Below the pieces are notes generated by a model. That model did no database searches. It had not been told where the DNA came from and was given only the letters and a program-made list of their open reading frames with translations. A DNA stretch of 64,000 nucleotides from Lachnoanaerobaculum gingivalis (GTDB lineage Bacteria; Bacillota; Clostridia; Lachnospirales; Lachnospiraceae). This document shows positions 54,839 to 62,607 of this stretch, in pieces. The first letter of the stretch is position 1. The number at the start of each line of letters is the position of its first letter. Location: contig NZ_RRCO01000001.1 in assembly GCF_003862475.1 (NCBI RefSeq), forward strand, positions 62,001 through 126,000. Direction: 5' to 3'. A program made the position numbers and the translations under genes.

Positions 54839-55531
54839 TTACTTACTTTTTTTATACTCAGGTAAGCTGGCAAGAATTATAAGTCCAAGATTCTTTTCCA
54901 GATCATCCTCGCTCTTTATGCTGTCATCCAGTAATTCTATAGTTATAATAATGGCTGAGATCAGGCAAACACCTAAAATCCCTCCAAGTACCGCATTTTT
55001 CTTTATATCGGGACCTGATTTTTCATATGAAGCTATTCCAAACTCAATAATCTTTGGCGGAACCACCTCCATCAAATCACCTATATACTGTGATGATGAC
55101 ATTGATATCTGATTTACAATCTCTTTTGCATTCTCAGGATCAGGATCCGTAACAGTAAGCGAAAGTATTCTTGTGTCCGATGGATTGTCAATCTTAAGCT
55201 TACTTCTCAGCTGTTTATAATTTATATTAAGTCCCAGCTTTTCAATAACTTCCTCCAACACCGGTCTGCTCTGTATTATAATCTTATAGTCCTTAGTCAG
55301 TTGGCTGCCTATTTGCAGGTCTGCCAATGAATTAAGTGTGGTTTCCTTTGATAAAACATACATCTGTGAGGTGGATTGGTATTGCGGTGTGATTAAAAAC
55401 ATACTGATTCCTATAGCTGATGCACAGCCAAGTATTCCAAACAATATAATCATCCACCATTTCCTTTTTAAAACAAAAAACAATTCAAGTAAGTCTATCT
55501 CTGTGTCTTCATTTATCACTCTGTCACCCAT
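54839..55531 (-). CDS. CpsC/Wzz-type chain-length determinant and kinase modulator
   Basis: A 230-residue membrane protein with two helices, about 27-47 and 182-202. The N-terminal EIDLLELFFVLKRKWWMIILFG is the Wzz-domain opening, and the external loop (about 50-180) ends before ISAIIITIELLDDSIK. It activates the CpsD-type kinase and fixes polymer length. The upstream spacer to cpsB and the downstream spacer to cpsD are short, so all are one transcript. The ATG at 55529-55531 has a GGAG site. Confidence 0.92.
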   Translation of the reverse strand: MGDRVINEDTEIDLLELFFVLKRKWWMIILFGILGCASAIGISMFLITPQYQSTSQMYVLSKETTLNSLADLQIGSQLTKDYKIIIQSRPVLEEVIEKLGLNINYKQLRSKLKIDNPSDTRILSLTVTDPDPENAKEIVNQISMSSSQYIGDLMEVVPPKIIEFGIASYEKSGPDIKKNAVLGGILGVCLISAIIITIELLDDSIKSEDDLEKNLGLIILASLPEYKKSK

Positions 55532-55545
55532 CTGCCTGCTCCATT

Positions 55546-56259
55546 CTATTTGTTTAAAATAATATTATTTGCATTATCATAGGTTATTTCCCTAAAATGC
55601 TTTTCTACTCCTTTTGAAAGCCATCGTAATGCATTTGCTATATCCGGTTCCCTGCCGCCAATTCTATGCATATCCGTTGCCATAAAGGAAATGTATCCGT
55701 TTTTTATCTGCCTTTTACACCAATAAGCATCTATATCAAAAATCCCTCCTTTTATGCTGCTGTAATTCATTTGAAATAATGCTCCCATAGCCATTATTTC
55801 TGTAAATCGGTCCGGCTTTCTTAAGCAGATATATCGCTCCACATGTGCCAATATCGGAATATATCCTGCAAATATAATATCTCTTGTTGCCCTCTTTAAA
55901 TAACTAAAGCTGGCAGCCGGTTCAAATTCAACGAGTATATACTTACTGTTTGCCAAGGTAAGATACTCACCTTTTTTAATTTTTTCTATAGCAAAACCGG
56001 AATAAAATATTTCCTGACCGGTATAGATTTCACAGTCCATATCCCTCTCATGAATTTTTGACCTTATTATATTTATTTTTTCTATAATCTCCTCCGGCTT
56101 TAGATTCGGCATTGTATGGGGTGTTGCTATTATTTTTTTAATACCCTGTCCCATTGCCATATCTATAAGCTTAAGAGATTCTTCCAAATTCCTTGCTCCA
56201 TCATCCACATCAAAAACTATATGTGAATGGATGTCTATTAAATACTCATTATCTTTCAT
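55546..56259 (-). CDS. CpsB/CapC-type PHP-family tyrosine phosphatase
   Basis: A 237-residue metal-dependent phosphatase of the PHP fold that dephosphorylates the CpsD-type kinase. Metal ligands are visible in DIHSHIVFDVDDGARNLEES (9-28), ATPHTMPN, VEFEPAASF, LAHVERY and MATDMHRIGGREP. It is the first gene of the first polysaccharide transcription unit; an AAGGA site precedes the ATG at 56257-56259. The order cpsB-cpsC-cpsD is standard for Firmicute capsule loci. Confidence 0.94.
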   Translation of the reverse strand: MKDNEYLIDIHSHIVFDVDDGARNLEESLKLIDMAMGQGIKKIIATPHTMPNLKPEEIIEKINIIRSKIHERDMDCEIYTGQEIFYSGFAIEKIKKGEYLTLANSKYILVEFEPAASFSYLKRATRDIIFAGYIPILAHVERYICLRKPDRFTEIMAMGALFQMNYSSIKGGIFDIDAYWCKRQIKNGYISFMATDMHRIGGREPDIANALRWLSKGVEKHFREITYDNANNIILNK

Positions 56260-56309
56260 ATTCCTTTATTTTTATTTTCTTTTTTATTAACACCTGTTTT
56301 GACTTCTCT

Positions 56310-56337
56310 ATTATACTGCTAGATATAATTTATTCAA
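56310..56337 (-). promoter_or_regulatory. promoter of the cpsB-led polysaccharide operon
   Basis: On the minus strand: TTGAAT -35 (56332-56337), 16-bp spacer, consensus TATAAT -10 (56310-56315). Start near 56303, leader about 44 nt. Confidence 0.65.
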
Positions 56338-56524
56338 TGAGAACTTTATCTTTACTTAACTATATATTAATATTTTTGTTAACTGTGCTTAAATATTGCT
56401 TTGTTCTTTCAGTTTAGGGGTTGTTCTTCGGGGTTTTATATAATTAAGAGTATTTTTTTAGTATTTCAGCCAACATCATCATTTTTTTCATTCAGAAATT
56501 TTGGTTGTATATGTATTTTAACTG

Positions 56525-56553
56525 TTGATATTCATTGAAATTCATTGTATCTT
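56525..56553 (+). promoter_or_regulatory. possible response-regulator promoter with 10-bp direct repeat
   Basis: TTGATA (56525-56530), 17-bp spacer, TATCTT (56548-56553). ATTCATTG occurs twice with a 10-bp period in the spacer (56530-56537 and 56540-56547), as expected for an OmpR-type dimer site. The promoter is weak by sequence and the autoregulation idea is inference. Confidence 0.4.
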
Positions 56554-56582
56554 TATATTATTAAAAATTTTGGGAGGAATTG

Positions 56583-57245
56583 ATGAGACTTTTAATATGC
56601 GAAGATGAAGAAGATATTTTGAACGGACTTGCAAAGGGACTTCGCAAACTGAACTATTATGTTGATACTGCTATGGACGGTGAAGAAGCTCTTTCTCTTT
56701 ATTTTGAGTCTGAATATGATCTTATAATACTTGATCTTAATATGCCCAAGCTCGACGGGCTGGAGGTTTTAAAGACTATCAGAGAGGACAATGCGGAAAG
56801 TAAGGTTATTATTTTATCTGCCAGAGATACACTGAATGATAAGGTGCTTGGACTTGATTTGGGTGCAAATGATTATCTGGTAAAACCTTTTCATTTTAGA
56901 GAATTGGAAGCAAGGATAAGAGTGCTTTTGCGCAATAATTACAGTACAAATGATGATACTATAAGAATTGAATCTCAGGATATCACTCTCTATCTCAGTA
57001 AAAAACAGGTGCAAAAAGGCGGTGAGATAATATCTCTTACACCTAAGGAATATTCTATATTTGAATATCTTTGTATAAACAAGGGGAATCTTATTTCCAC
57101 AGGAGAACTCCTTGAGCATAATATTGATATGAATGCTAATGATGCTTCAACCGTAATAAAAGTACATATAGCCGCTATCAGAAAAAAACTCGGAAGTGAT
57201 GTAATAAAAACAAACAGAGGTATGGGATATATTATAAATGACTAG
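56583..57245 (+). CDS. OmpR-family response regulator (no adjacent kinase)
   Basis: A 220-residue regulator. The receiver domain (1-120) has the acidic pair in LICEDEEDIL, phosphoacceptor aspartate in LIILDLNMPKLDGLE, ILSARDTLNDKVLGLDLGANDYL and the conserved lysine in LVKPFHFREL. The winged-helix domain (about 125-220) has SLTPKEYSIFEYLC, KVHIAAIRKKLG and NRGMGYII. The start is ATG 56583-56585, five bases after GGGAGG; a TTG one codon earlier is less likely. No histidine kinase gene adjoins it. It is divergent from the polysaccharide locus and may control it, or it may pair with the kinase near 63 kb; both are inference. Confidence 0.93.
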   Translation: MRLLICEDEEDILNGLAKGLRKLNYYVDTAMDGEEALSLYFESEYDLIILDLNMPKLDGLEVLKTIREDNAESKVIILSARDTLNDKVLGLDLGANDYLVKPFHFRELEARIRVLLRNNYSTNDDTIRIESQDITLYLSKKQVQKGGEIISLTPKEYSIFEYLCINKGNLISTGELLEHNIDMNANDASTVIKVHIAAIRKKLGSDVIKTNRGMGYIIND

Positions 57246-57262
57246 TGTATCCCATACCTCTT
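57216..57262 (+). terminator. terminator overlapping the response-regulator coding end
   Basis: A perfect 14-bp stem (AGAGGTATGGGATA and its complement) with an 18-base loop, followed by TTAATATTTTATTTT. The left arm codes the conserved RGMGY residues and the loop holds the stop codon. Confidence 0.8.
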
Positions 57263-57282
57263 TAATATTTTATTTTATCATA

Positions 57283-57903
57283 TCATCCCTGTTTAGCCAG
57301 TATTTCATCAACTATCTTTGTGAAACCTTCCAAATCTCTTGCACCCTGTATTCCACCGATTATATTCCCGTTTGAATCTATAAATACAGTGGTAGGGAAT
57401 GCCTGCAGACTCATTACAAAACTTTCCACATCTCCCTCAGGGATTATATTATGATAAGTAACATTGTTCTTATCAAGTACTTCCTTCACAGCATCAAAAT
57501 CGCTTCCTGAATCCTGTGCTATTCCGACTACATTTACATTTTTTTCCTTCATATTTTCATAAAGTTTTTGTAATTCCGGAATCTCATGAACACATGGACC
57601 GCACCAGCTTCCCCATATATTCACAACAGTAAGCTTACTGTCTTTGAATATATCACTGCTTATTTCTTCACCTGCTACGGTTTTTGCATTAAACTCAGGG
57701 AACTTTATATCTTCCTGCTCTGAGCTTGCCTGCTTGGAATCGGCTTCCTTAGATTCAGCCTGCTTTGTATCATCCTGCTTAGACTCAGCCTGCTGTGACT
57801 GTGTACTTGCAGCATCATTTGAAGCTGTACCCTTTGCATTACAAGCACTTATAGAAGCTGTCATCATCAGTGCAAAACCCAAAACTAATATTTTCTTTTT
57901 CAT
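57283..57903 (-). CDS. TlpA-like thioredoxin-fold lipoprotein (copy 1)
   Basis: A 206-residue extracytoplasmic thiol-disulfide protein. A lipoprotein signal ends in the lipobox at C21 (SISAC). A low-complexity linker (about 30-66) carries repeated QAESK-like units rich in Gln, Ser, Glu and Lys. The redoxin domain (about 67-206) has the active site WCGPC at 100-104 and the cis-proline region in SLQAFPTTVF. It would reduce disulfides or peroxides outside the membrane. The domain is nearly the same as that of the second copy at 61.1 kb, so one is a duplicate. It has its own extended -10 promoter, so it is probably expressed apart from the surface-protein gene. Confidence 0.93.
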   Translation of the reverse strand: MKKKILVLGFALMMTASISACNAKGTASNDAASTQSQQAESKQDDTKQAESKEADSKQASSEQEDIKFPEFNAKTVAGEEISSDIFKDSKLTVVNIWGSWCGPCVHEIPELQKLYENMKEKNVNVVGIAQDSGSDFDAVKEVLDKNNVTYHNIIPEGDVESFVMSLQAFPTTVFIDSNGNIIGGIQGARDLEGFTKIVDEILAKQG

Positions 57904-57931
57904 ATTAACTCCTTATATAGTTTGTTTCCGT

Positions 57932-57940
57932 ATTATATCA
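57932..57940 (-). promoter_or_regulatory. extended -10 promoter of tlpA-like copy 1
   Basis: TGATATAAT on the minus strand, an extended -10 without a good -35. Start near 57925, leader about 22 nt ending in ATAAGGAGTT. Confidence 0.55.
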
Positions 57941-58063
57941 TATCCTTATTAAAGCTGACATTAAAAATATTTTAATTATATTAAGAATCTATACTAATTT
58001 TATATAGTATTTATAAATATCGCTTAATCCACTCCGGTTAATCAAAGATTTTATTACATTCAA

Positions 58064-58087
58064 ATAGGACCGCTTTTGCGATCCTAT
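58064..58087 (-). terminator. weak terminator of the surface-protein gene
   Basis: On the minus strand a 10-bp stem (ATAGGATCGC with GCGGTCCTAT, one G-U pair) and an AAAA loop are followed by TTGAATG. It lies 25 bp past the surface-protein stop; the T-tract is poor. Confidence 0.55.
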
Positions 58088-58111
58088 CGATATCATGCTA
58101 TATAGTTTATA

Positions 58112-60190
58112 TTATTTTATCCATGCTCCGTCAAATCCAATTTTATATTCACCTACTTTTGTACTATATGCCATACTACCTTTTATATGACCTTTTTCAG
58201 TATTTTCATACATATAATACCATTTATCATTTATAAGTTTCCAGCCGGTTGCCATATATCCCTGTTCATCAAAATAGTACCAGTTTTTTATACCGTTATA
58301 ATCTATCTGCTTCCATGTTGATTTAGGATATGCTCCGTTTGGTTCCTTATACCACCATCCATTTGCATCATTTATCCATGTGCCTGCAAGCGGTTTGTTA
58401 TTATTTTTTGCACTTTTATCCTTTTTTGAATCTCTACTTGATCCTCTTCCTGAGCCTCCGCCTGAATTTCTTCCTTTTCTTCTTCCGCCTCCACTATTAT
58501 CAGGCTTTTTAGGTACAGAAGGTGTAGCTTTGCCATGCGCTTTATTATCTTCTGAACCTGATTTGCCAGGTGTTACTATATCTGAAGGATTTTTCTTTTC
58601 AGGCTGCTGTGGTATCTGAGGTTGTTTTTCAGGTGTCTGTGGTTTATTAGGCTTTTTTTCCGGAGTTTGATTTTGCTGAGATTTATTTGGCTGAGTGTCA
58701 GGTGTTTGTGGTTGCTGCTGTGGTGTTCCCTGTTGCTGTGGCTGTTGCGAATTTGATTGTGCCGCTTTGACCTTTAGTACACCTCTTAATGCTGTACTTG
58801 CAGGCATATAATTATTTGTATAATTTATAGCTGTAGAAGTTGATATATTAAACTCTCCAACGGATGTTCCATCCGTCCCCCAGGTAAATGAAGGCATCTG
58901 CATAATCGCATCTTCTCTGTTATCCTCATTTGCAAGATTACTTACACTATAGTCTGAAAAATCATTTGGCAATGCTTCATTTACATTTATTTCCTTATCT
59001 GCCACTTCGACAGTTACAGGTCTTTTATTTATAGTGAATTTACCAAGATTCACTTCAAGCTCACCATAAGTAGGCGACAGCTTTGTTGTAACTTCATACT
59101 CTCCTGCATTTACAGGTTTATCACTGCTTATATTACCCTGCGCATCCTTATATTTAAATCCTATATTGCTATGATCCGGTGCTTCAAAATTATCTGCTCC
59201 ATGTCCGCTCTTATCATAAACAGCATCGGAAACATTTGGAAAATCTATATTCTCAACTGCTGCTTCATCAAGTACAATGCTTCCGCTTTCTCCATTACTG
59301 TTGGTATATTTTATTGCGGCATTACCGTTCTCCTTTGTCCACATAAACTTTGTTTGAGAACCCGGATAAGCCAATATATCCCTGCTGTCATGTTCTGCAA
59401 CATATCTTATCACCGGAGTACGATTATTATAAACTGTCTTATTCCAGCATATTATATTTGTTCTTTGTGCATCTATATCTACACTACTGTTTATTGAAGG
59501 TGGTGCCGCAAGCCCTATCACATCATTATTAGCCTTTATATCGGCAGCATTTTTTTCACCGCAGGCTAACAAAGTTCCACCTGTTATACTATGGTTTGTA
59601 TCAGCTTTAGGCTGTAGAGTCAGAGCATAATCTGCCGCATAGTTTATTATTGTTCCGGCGGTCATATTAAACCGGCCTTTTCCGTTAAAGTTCACTGTAG
59701 GAGCACTTGCATGCTTTCCGCTTATAATTTCTCCACCCTTTATAGTGAAATTTGTATAGCCGTTTCTGTCTGTAGATGCAAGCGCTGAATGTGCTTCAGA
59801 CCTCAATGTTCCTGAAACCATTTCAAATTCACCACCCGTTCCTGTTGACTTTATCTTTAGCAATACATTTGCGGCTGATCCTGTAATACTCGCTTCCCAT
59901 ATAATCTTTTTTCCCTGTGGTATAGTAATTTCTATACTGTTTGCGGTCGGTTCCATTTGCGCATTACCGCTGACTCTTATAATATCATGAGCCGCCAATG
60001 CATTTTCTATTGCTGTCTTTATATAAGAAGCCTTATCTGCTGTTCCTGCCGGAGGCGTTATGTCCACATTATGTGCAACAACATCTGCCATAGCACTTAT
60101 TTCAAACGGTGTTGTTATACCAAGCGGCATAGACGCCGCCAAACAACATGCCAAAACTACACCCTTAAACTTAAATTGTTTCTTTTTCAT
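58112..60190 (-). CDS. large secreted surface protein with choline-binding-type repeats
   Basis: A 692-residue secreted protein. A signal peptide (about 1-36, ending near SAMADV) leads to a Thr/Gly/Ser-rich region (about 40-250) with regular beta strands that may form a parallel helix. An MBG-type domain follows around 330-470 (KRPVTVEVADKEINVNE). A Gln/Pro/Lys-rich linker (about 476-564) and a cationic SGGG/RKG tract (565-595) lead to cell-wall-binding repeats (602-692), with aromatic WWYKEPNG, WYYFDEQGYMATGW and KWYYMY units. These repeats in related proteins bind choline or teichoic acid. The start is ATG 60188-60190, eight bases after AGGG. No enzyme motif is seen; adhesion is plausible. 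Confidence 0.85.
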   Translation of the reverse strand: MKKKQFKFKGVVLACCLAASMPLGITTPFEISAMADVVAHNVDITPPAGTADKASYIKTAIENALAAHDIIRVSGNAQMEPTANSIEITIPQGKKIIWEASITGSAANVLLKIKSTGTGGEFEMVSGTLRSEAHSALASTDRNGYTNFTIKGGEIISGKHASAPTVNFNGKGRFNMTAGTIINYAADYALTLQPKADTNHSITGGTLLACGEKNAADIKANNDVIGLAAPPSINSSVDIDAQRTNIICWNKTVYNNRTPVIRYVAEHDSRDILAYPGSQTKFMWTKENGNAAIKYTNSNGESGSIVLDEAAVENIDFPNVSDAVYDKSGHGADNFEAPDHSNIGFKYKDAQGNISSDKPVNAGEYEVTTKLSPTYGELEVNLGKFTINKRPVTVEVADKEINVNEALPNDFSDYSVSNLANEDNREDAIMQMPSFTWGTDGTSVGEFNISTSTAINYTNNYMPASTALRGVLKVKAAQSNSQQPQQQGTPQQQPQTPDTQPNKSQQNQTPEKKPNKPQTPEKQPQIPQQPEKKNPSDIVTPGKSGSEDNKAHGKATPSVPKKPDNSGGGRRKGRNSGGGSGRGSSRDSKKDKSAKNNNKPLAGTWINDANGWWYKEPNGAYPKSTWKQIDYNGIKNWYYFDEQGYMATGWKLINDKWYYMYENTEKGHIKGSMAYSTKVGEYKIGFDGAWIK

Positions 60191-60222
60191 TGTCATTTCC
60201 CTTATATAGTCCTTATTTTGTT

Positions 60223-60255
60223 ACAGATAAGCCTTTATTTCCAAGGCTTATCTGT
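60223..60255. promoter_or_regulatory. perfect hairpin upstream of the surface-protein gene
   Basis: A 13-bp perfect inverted repeat (ACAGATAAGCCTT and its complement) with a 7-base loop lies 33-65 bp before the surface-protein start and after the lipoprotein stop. There is no T-run on either side, so it is not an ordinary terminator. An mRNA-processing, stability or partial-attenuation role is possible. No promoter is obvious between it and the ATG. Confidence 0.55.
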
Positions 60256-60283
60256 ATATTCACTTGCAATTCTCAGATATCTT

Positions 60284-61051
60284 TTACTTTAAAATAACCA
60301 CTCTGTTTGTCTTTATCTTAGGCATTTCTGTACTTGTAGTTGTAATCATAAAGTTCTCTGACCATAAAAGACATCTGTCTCCCTTTTTAATCTCGGAAAA
60401 ATCCACTTCCTTTCCTGTTGATGCAAGCACAGGTTTTACAGATTTATCTACAGTCCATTTAGCATTATTTAAAGTATCCAAAAGTTCAATACCGCCGTCT
60501 ACTTCCTCAGCCTTTTCAATACTGTCTGTGTACATAGGCATATGGAATCCCTCTTTTGCATTGGTAAGTACCACATATGAGTTTACCTGTGGAGGCATAC
60601 TCGCCATATATTCAGGTGCTACCCATGCATAGATCTCATCGCCCTCCTTAGGTGCATCACTTACAAGACCTGTAGCCATATCTACAAAATTCAAACCTGC
60701 AGGATCAAGTACCAGGTCAACTTCTTCAGGAACCTCATTTTCTTCCTTTGTATCTGTACTTTCACTGCTTTCCACCTCATTACTCACATATGATATTCTC
60801 TCTATGCGGATAACCTTGTCTGTAACCGACTTTACCTTTCCGTTTTCAGCACCCGGTAGGCTTGGCATATCATCAGGCATCTGTGCATCTGTTTCAATGG
60901 TCATTCCTGCCTTGCCTGCCTCTACACTCTCCGGCATAACACTCTGCATCTCTGCTGTTTTTGTTTCAGCCGGTTTTGCATTACTTGTACATGCCATCAA
61001 TAATGATGCGGCTGCCGCTGCCATAATAAGCTTTTTCAAATTCTTTTTCAT
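60284..61051 (-). CDS. uncharacterised lipoprotein
   Basis: A 255-residue protein I do not recognise. The lipobox is LLMAC with the acylated cysteine at 21. The N-terminal part is rich in Thr, Ala and Met; an acidic stretch (about 92-112, SSESTDTKEENEVPEEV) precedes a compact beta-rich domain (about 112-255). That domain has YAWVAPEYMASMPPQVNSYVVLTNAKEG, which faintly recalls a segment of clostridial proteins carrying a copper-amine-oxidase-like N-domain; that resemblance is from memory and weak. It lies between a TlpA-like gene and the surface-protein gene in the same direction, so it may belong to that envelope group. A TAAAGGAG site precedes the ATG at 61049-61051. Confidence 0.7.
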   Translation of the reverse strand: MKKNLKKLIMAAAAASLLMACTSNAKPAETKTAEMQSVMPESVEAGKAGMTIETDAQMPDDMPSLPGAENGKVKSVTDKVIRIERISYVSNEVESSESTDTKEENEVPEEVDLVLDPAGLNFVDMATGLVSDAPKEGDEIYAWVAPEYMASMPPQVNSYVVLTNAKEGFHMPMYTDSIEKAEEVDGGIELLDTLNNAKWTVDKSVKPVLASTGKEVDFSEIKKGDRCLLWSENFMITTTSTEMPKIKTNRVVILK

Positions 61052-61135
61052 ATTTATCTCCTTTAAATTAATATTTTTATTATTTGAATATTACCATTTA
61101 TACTCATAAATATCGCTACAACAAGCATTTCCCCA

Positions 61136-61699
61136 TTACATCTTGTTTAAAGCATCCTCAACTGCCTTTGTAAATGACTCAAGGTCTCTTCCGCCCTGTA
61201 TTTTATCAACTATATTTCCTTCAGAGTCTACCAAAAAGGTACTTGGGAATGCTTGAATACTCATTACAAAATCAGTAACAGCCCCCTCAGGTACTACATT
61301 CTGATAAGTAACCTTGTTCTTCTCCAAAATATCCTTTACCGCGTCCATATCTGTTCCTGCATCCTGTGCAAGTCCTATGACATTTACACCTTTATCCTTC
61401 ATATTCTCATAAAGCTTTTGTAATTCAGGTATTTCAGCTACACATGGACCGCACCAGCTTCCCCATACATTTACCACTGTCAACTTGTTGTCTTTAAACA
61501 CATCGCTACTTATATCCTCACCTGTTACTGTTTTTGCCTTAAACTCCGGGAACTTTTGAGACTTCTTATCTGTACTTGCCGCCGTACTTTCGGTCTTAGC
61601 ATTTCCTCCGTCTTTGTCTGTACTGCTTTGACTTCCACAAGCTGTAGCACTTGCCATCATCATCAAAGCAAAACCTAAAATCAATAATCTTTTTTTCAT
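61136..61699 (-). CDS. TlpA-like thioredoxin-fold lipoprotein (copy 2)
   Basis: A 187-residue lipoprotein (lipobox at C21, SATAC). The start is ATG 61697-61699 (MKKRLLILGFALMMM) with AAGGAG upstream; the longer frame would place residues before the signal peptide. The linker (about 22-48) is shorter than in copy 1. The redoxin domain carries WCGPC at 82-86 and IQAFPSTFLV near the cis-proline. Over the redoxin domain the two copies agree at most positions. It likely serves extracytoplasmic thiol reduction. Its promoter region has direct repeats with an 11-bp period, suggesting control by an OmpR-type regulator. Confidence 0.93.
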   Translation of the reverse strand: MKKRLLILGFALMMMASATACGSQSSTDKDGGNAKTESTAASTDKKSQKFPEFKAKTVTGEDISSDVFKDNKLTVVNVWGSWCGPCVAEIPELQKLYENMKDKGVNVIGLAQDAGTDMDAVKDILEKNKVTYQNVVPEGAVTDFVMSIQAFPSTFLVDSEGNIVDKIQGGRDLESFTKAVEDALNKM

Positions 61700-61737
61700 A
61701 TCTATTCTCCTTATGAATTTCTTTATCTTATGTCTAT

Positions 61738-61771
61738 ATACTAACATGGCTTTGGTTAAGCCTAAGTTAAG
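61738..61771 (-). promoter_or_regulatory. candidate OmpR-type activator box and -10 of tlpA-like copy 2
   Basis: On the minus strand CTTAAC at 61766-61771 and again at 61755-61760, an 11-bp period, then 11 bases, then a TAGTAT -10 (61738-61743). The repeat occupies the place of a -35. This is the layout of PhoB/OmpR-activated promoters. Sequence match only; regulator identity is unknown. Confidence 0.55.
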
Positions 61772-61791
61772 ATTGATAAAACTATATCTTT

Positions 61792-62598
61792 TTAATATGC
61801 ATAATTTGTTTTTGTTTTTAAAAGCTTATAAAGCATGGCTCCAAGCGGTAGAAACAGGATTATTGTAAAAGCCACCCAGATCAAATTTGAGGTAAGCTCA
61901 TATGTTGCCAAAGTGTTTATAGTTATATGTATTAAAATGGACCACCTGAGTTTTCTTGTCTTCATATATACAATACCTGATATCAGTCCCATAATAGTTG
62001 CATATACGGACTGTACAAATGATAAATGTATAATTCCGAACATCAGTGATGAAACTATAAGTGCATATTTCGTATTCACTCTTTTTTCAAGGAAATTAAA
62101 AGTTACTCCTCTATATATAATCTCCTCATTGATAGGTGCAAGAATTCCTGCAACCACCAGACTTATAATAAATGATACAGTTGATTTATTTGCTGATGAT
62201 GCATTCAAATACTCCAGACTGCTCTTTATAAAACCTATATTTGACAGTGCCGTGTTTTTTAATAACATTACCCATAATGTAGATATACCTCCAAAGGCTA
62301 TACCTGCCATTATGCTACACACCACTCCTGTCTTTATATCCCAATGTACTTGTGCTTCCTTCTTATCCCTATTTATCCATTTAAAGAATATAATTGAATA
62401 TACAAGAATTGATAAAGGATAAATCACCAGATAAATCCTATCCATCTCCTGTGGCAGAGTCAGCCAGTCAAGTATGGCACTTCCGGTCTTATTATAGGCA
62501 AAACCTAAACTGATTATCACAAGATCCGTAATTACAAAAAATATAAATCCCAGTAAAACAGCTATAAATGTAGCCCATGCAATCTTTAGTATTTTCAT
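61792..62598 (-). CDS. CPBP-family intramembrane metalloprotease
   Basis: A 268-residue polytopic membrane protein with about eight helices. The Abi/CPBP motifs are NEEIIYRG (157-164), with glutamates 158 and 159 and arginine 163, and FGIIHLSF with histidine 191. Members cleave prenylated or membrane substrates, or handle signal peptides and bacteriocin self-immunity. Here it lies 9 bp downstream of the CXXC microprotein and upstream of tlpA copy 2; the substrate is unknown. The ATG at 62596-62598 has a GGGGGAAG site. Confidence 0.88.
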   Translation of the reverse strand: MKILKIAWATFIAVLLGFIFFVITDLVIISLGFAYNKTGSAILDWLTLPQEMDRIYLVIYPLSILVYSIIFFKWINRDKKEAQVHWDIKTGVVCSIMAGIAFGGISTLWVMLLKNTALSNIGFIKSSLEYLNASSANKSTVSFIISLVVAGILAPINEEIIYRGVTFNFLEKRVNTKYALIVSSLMFGIIHLSFVQSVYATIMGLISGIVYMKTRKLRWSILIHITINTLATYELTSNLIWVAFTIILFLPLGAMLYKLLKTKTNYAY

Positions 62599-62607
62599 TT
62601 CTTCCCC

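Larger units (their letters stand above)
56260..56582. other. 323-bp divergent regulatory region, cps operon / response regulator
   Basis: Very AT-rich, no open frame of note. It holds the cps promoter (56310-56337), several TTAA-type short motifs at 56355-56393, and a 10-bp direct repeat ATTCATTG at 56530 and 56540 ahead of the response-regulator gene. No riboswitch or long stable hairpin was seen. Confidence 0.55.

Noticed and set aside
56355-56393. TTAA(C/G) motifs upstream of the cps promoter as copies of the tlpA box
   Set aside because: Region is extremely AT-rich; spacing is irregular and the match to CTTAAC repeats is no better than chance.
58013-61117. Shared 12-mer ATAAATATCGCT at 58013 and 61106
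   Set aside because: Too short and AT-rich to call a repeat element; flanks differ.
61835-62422. 195-codon open frame on the plus strand
   Set aside because: Antisense shadow of the CPBP protease gene; no ribosome-binding site or domain.
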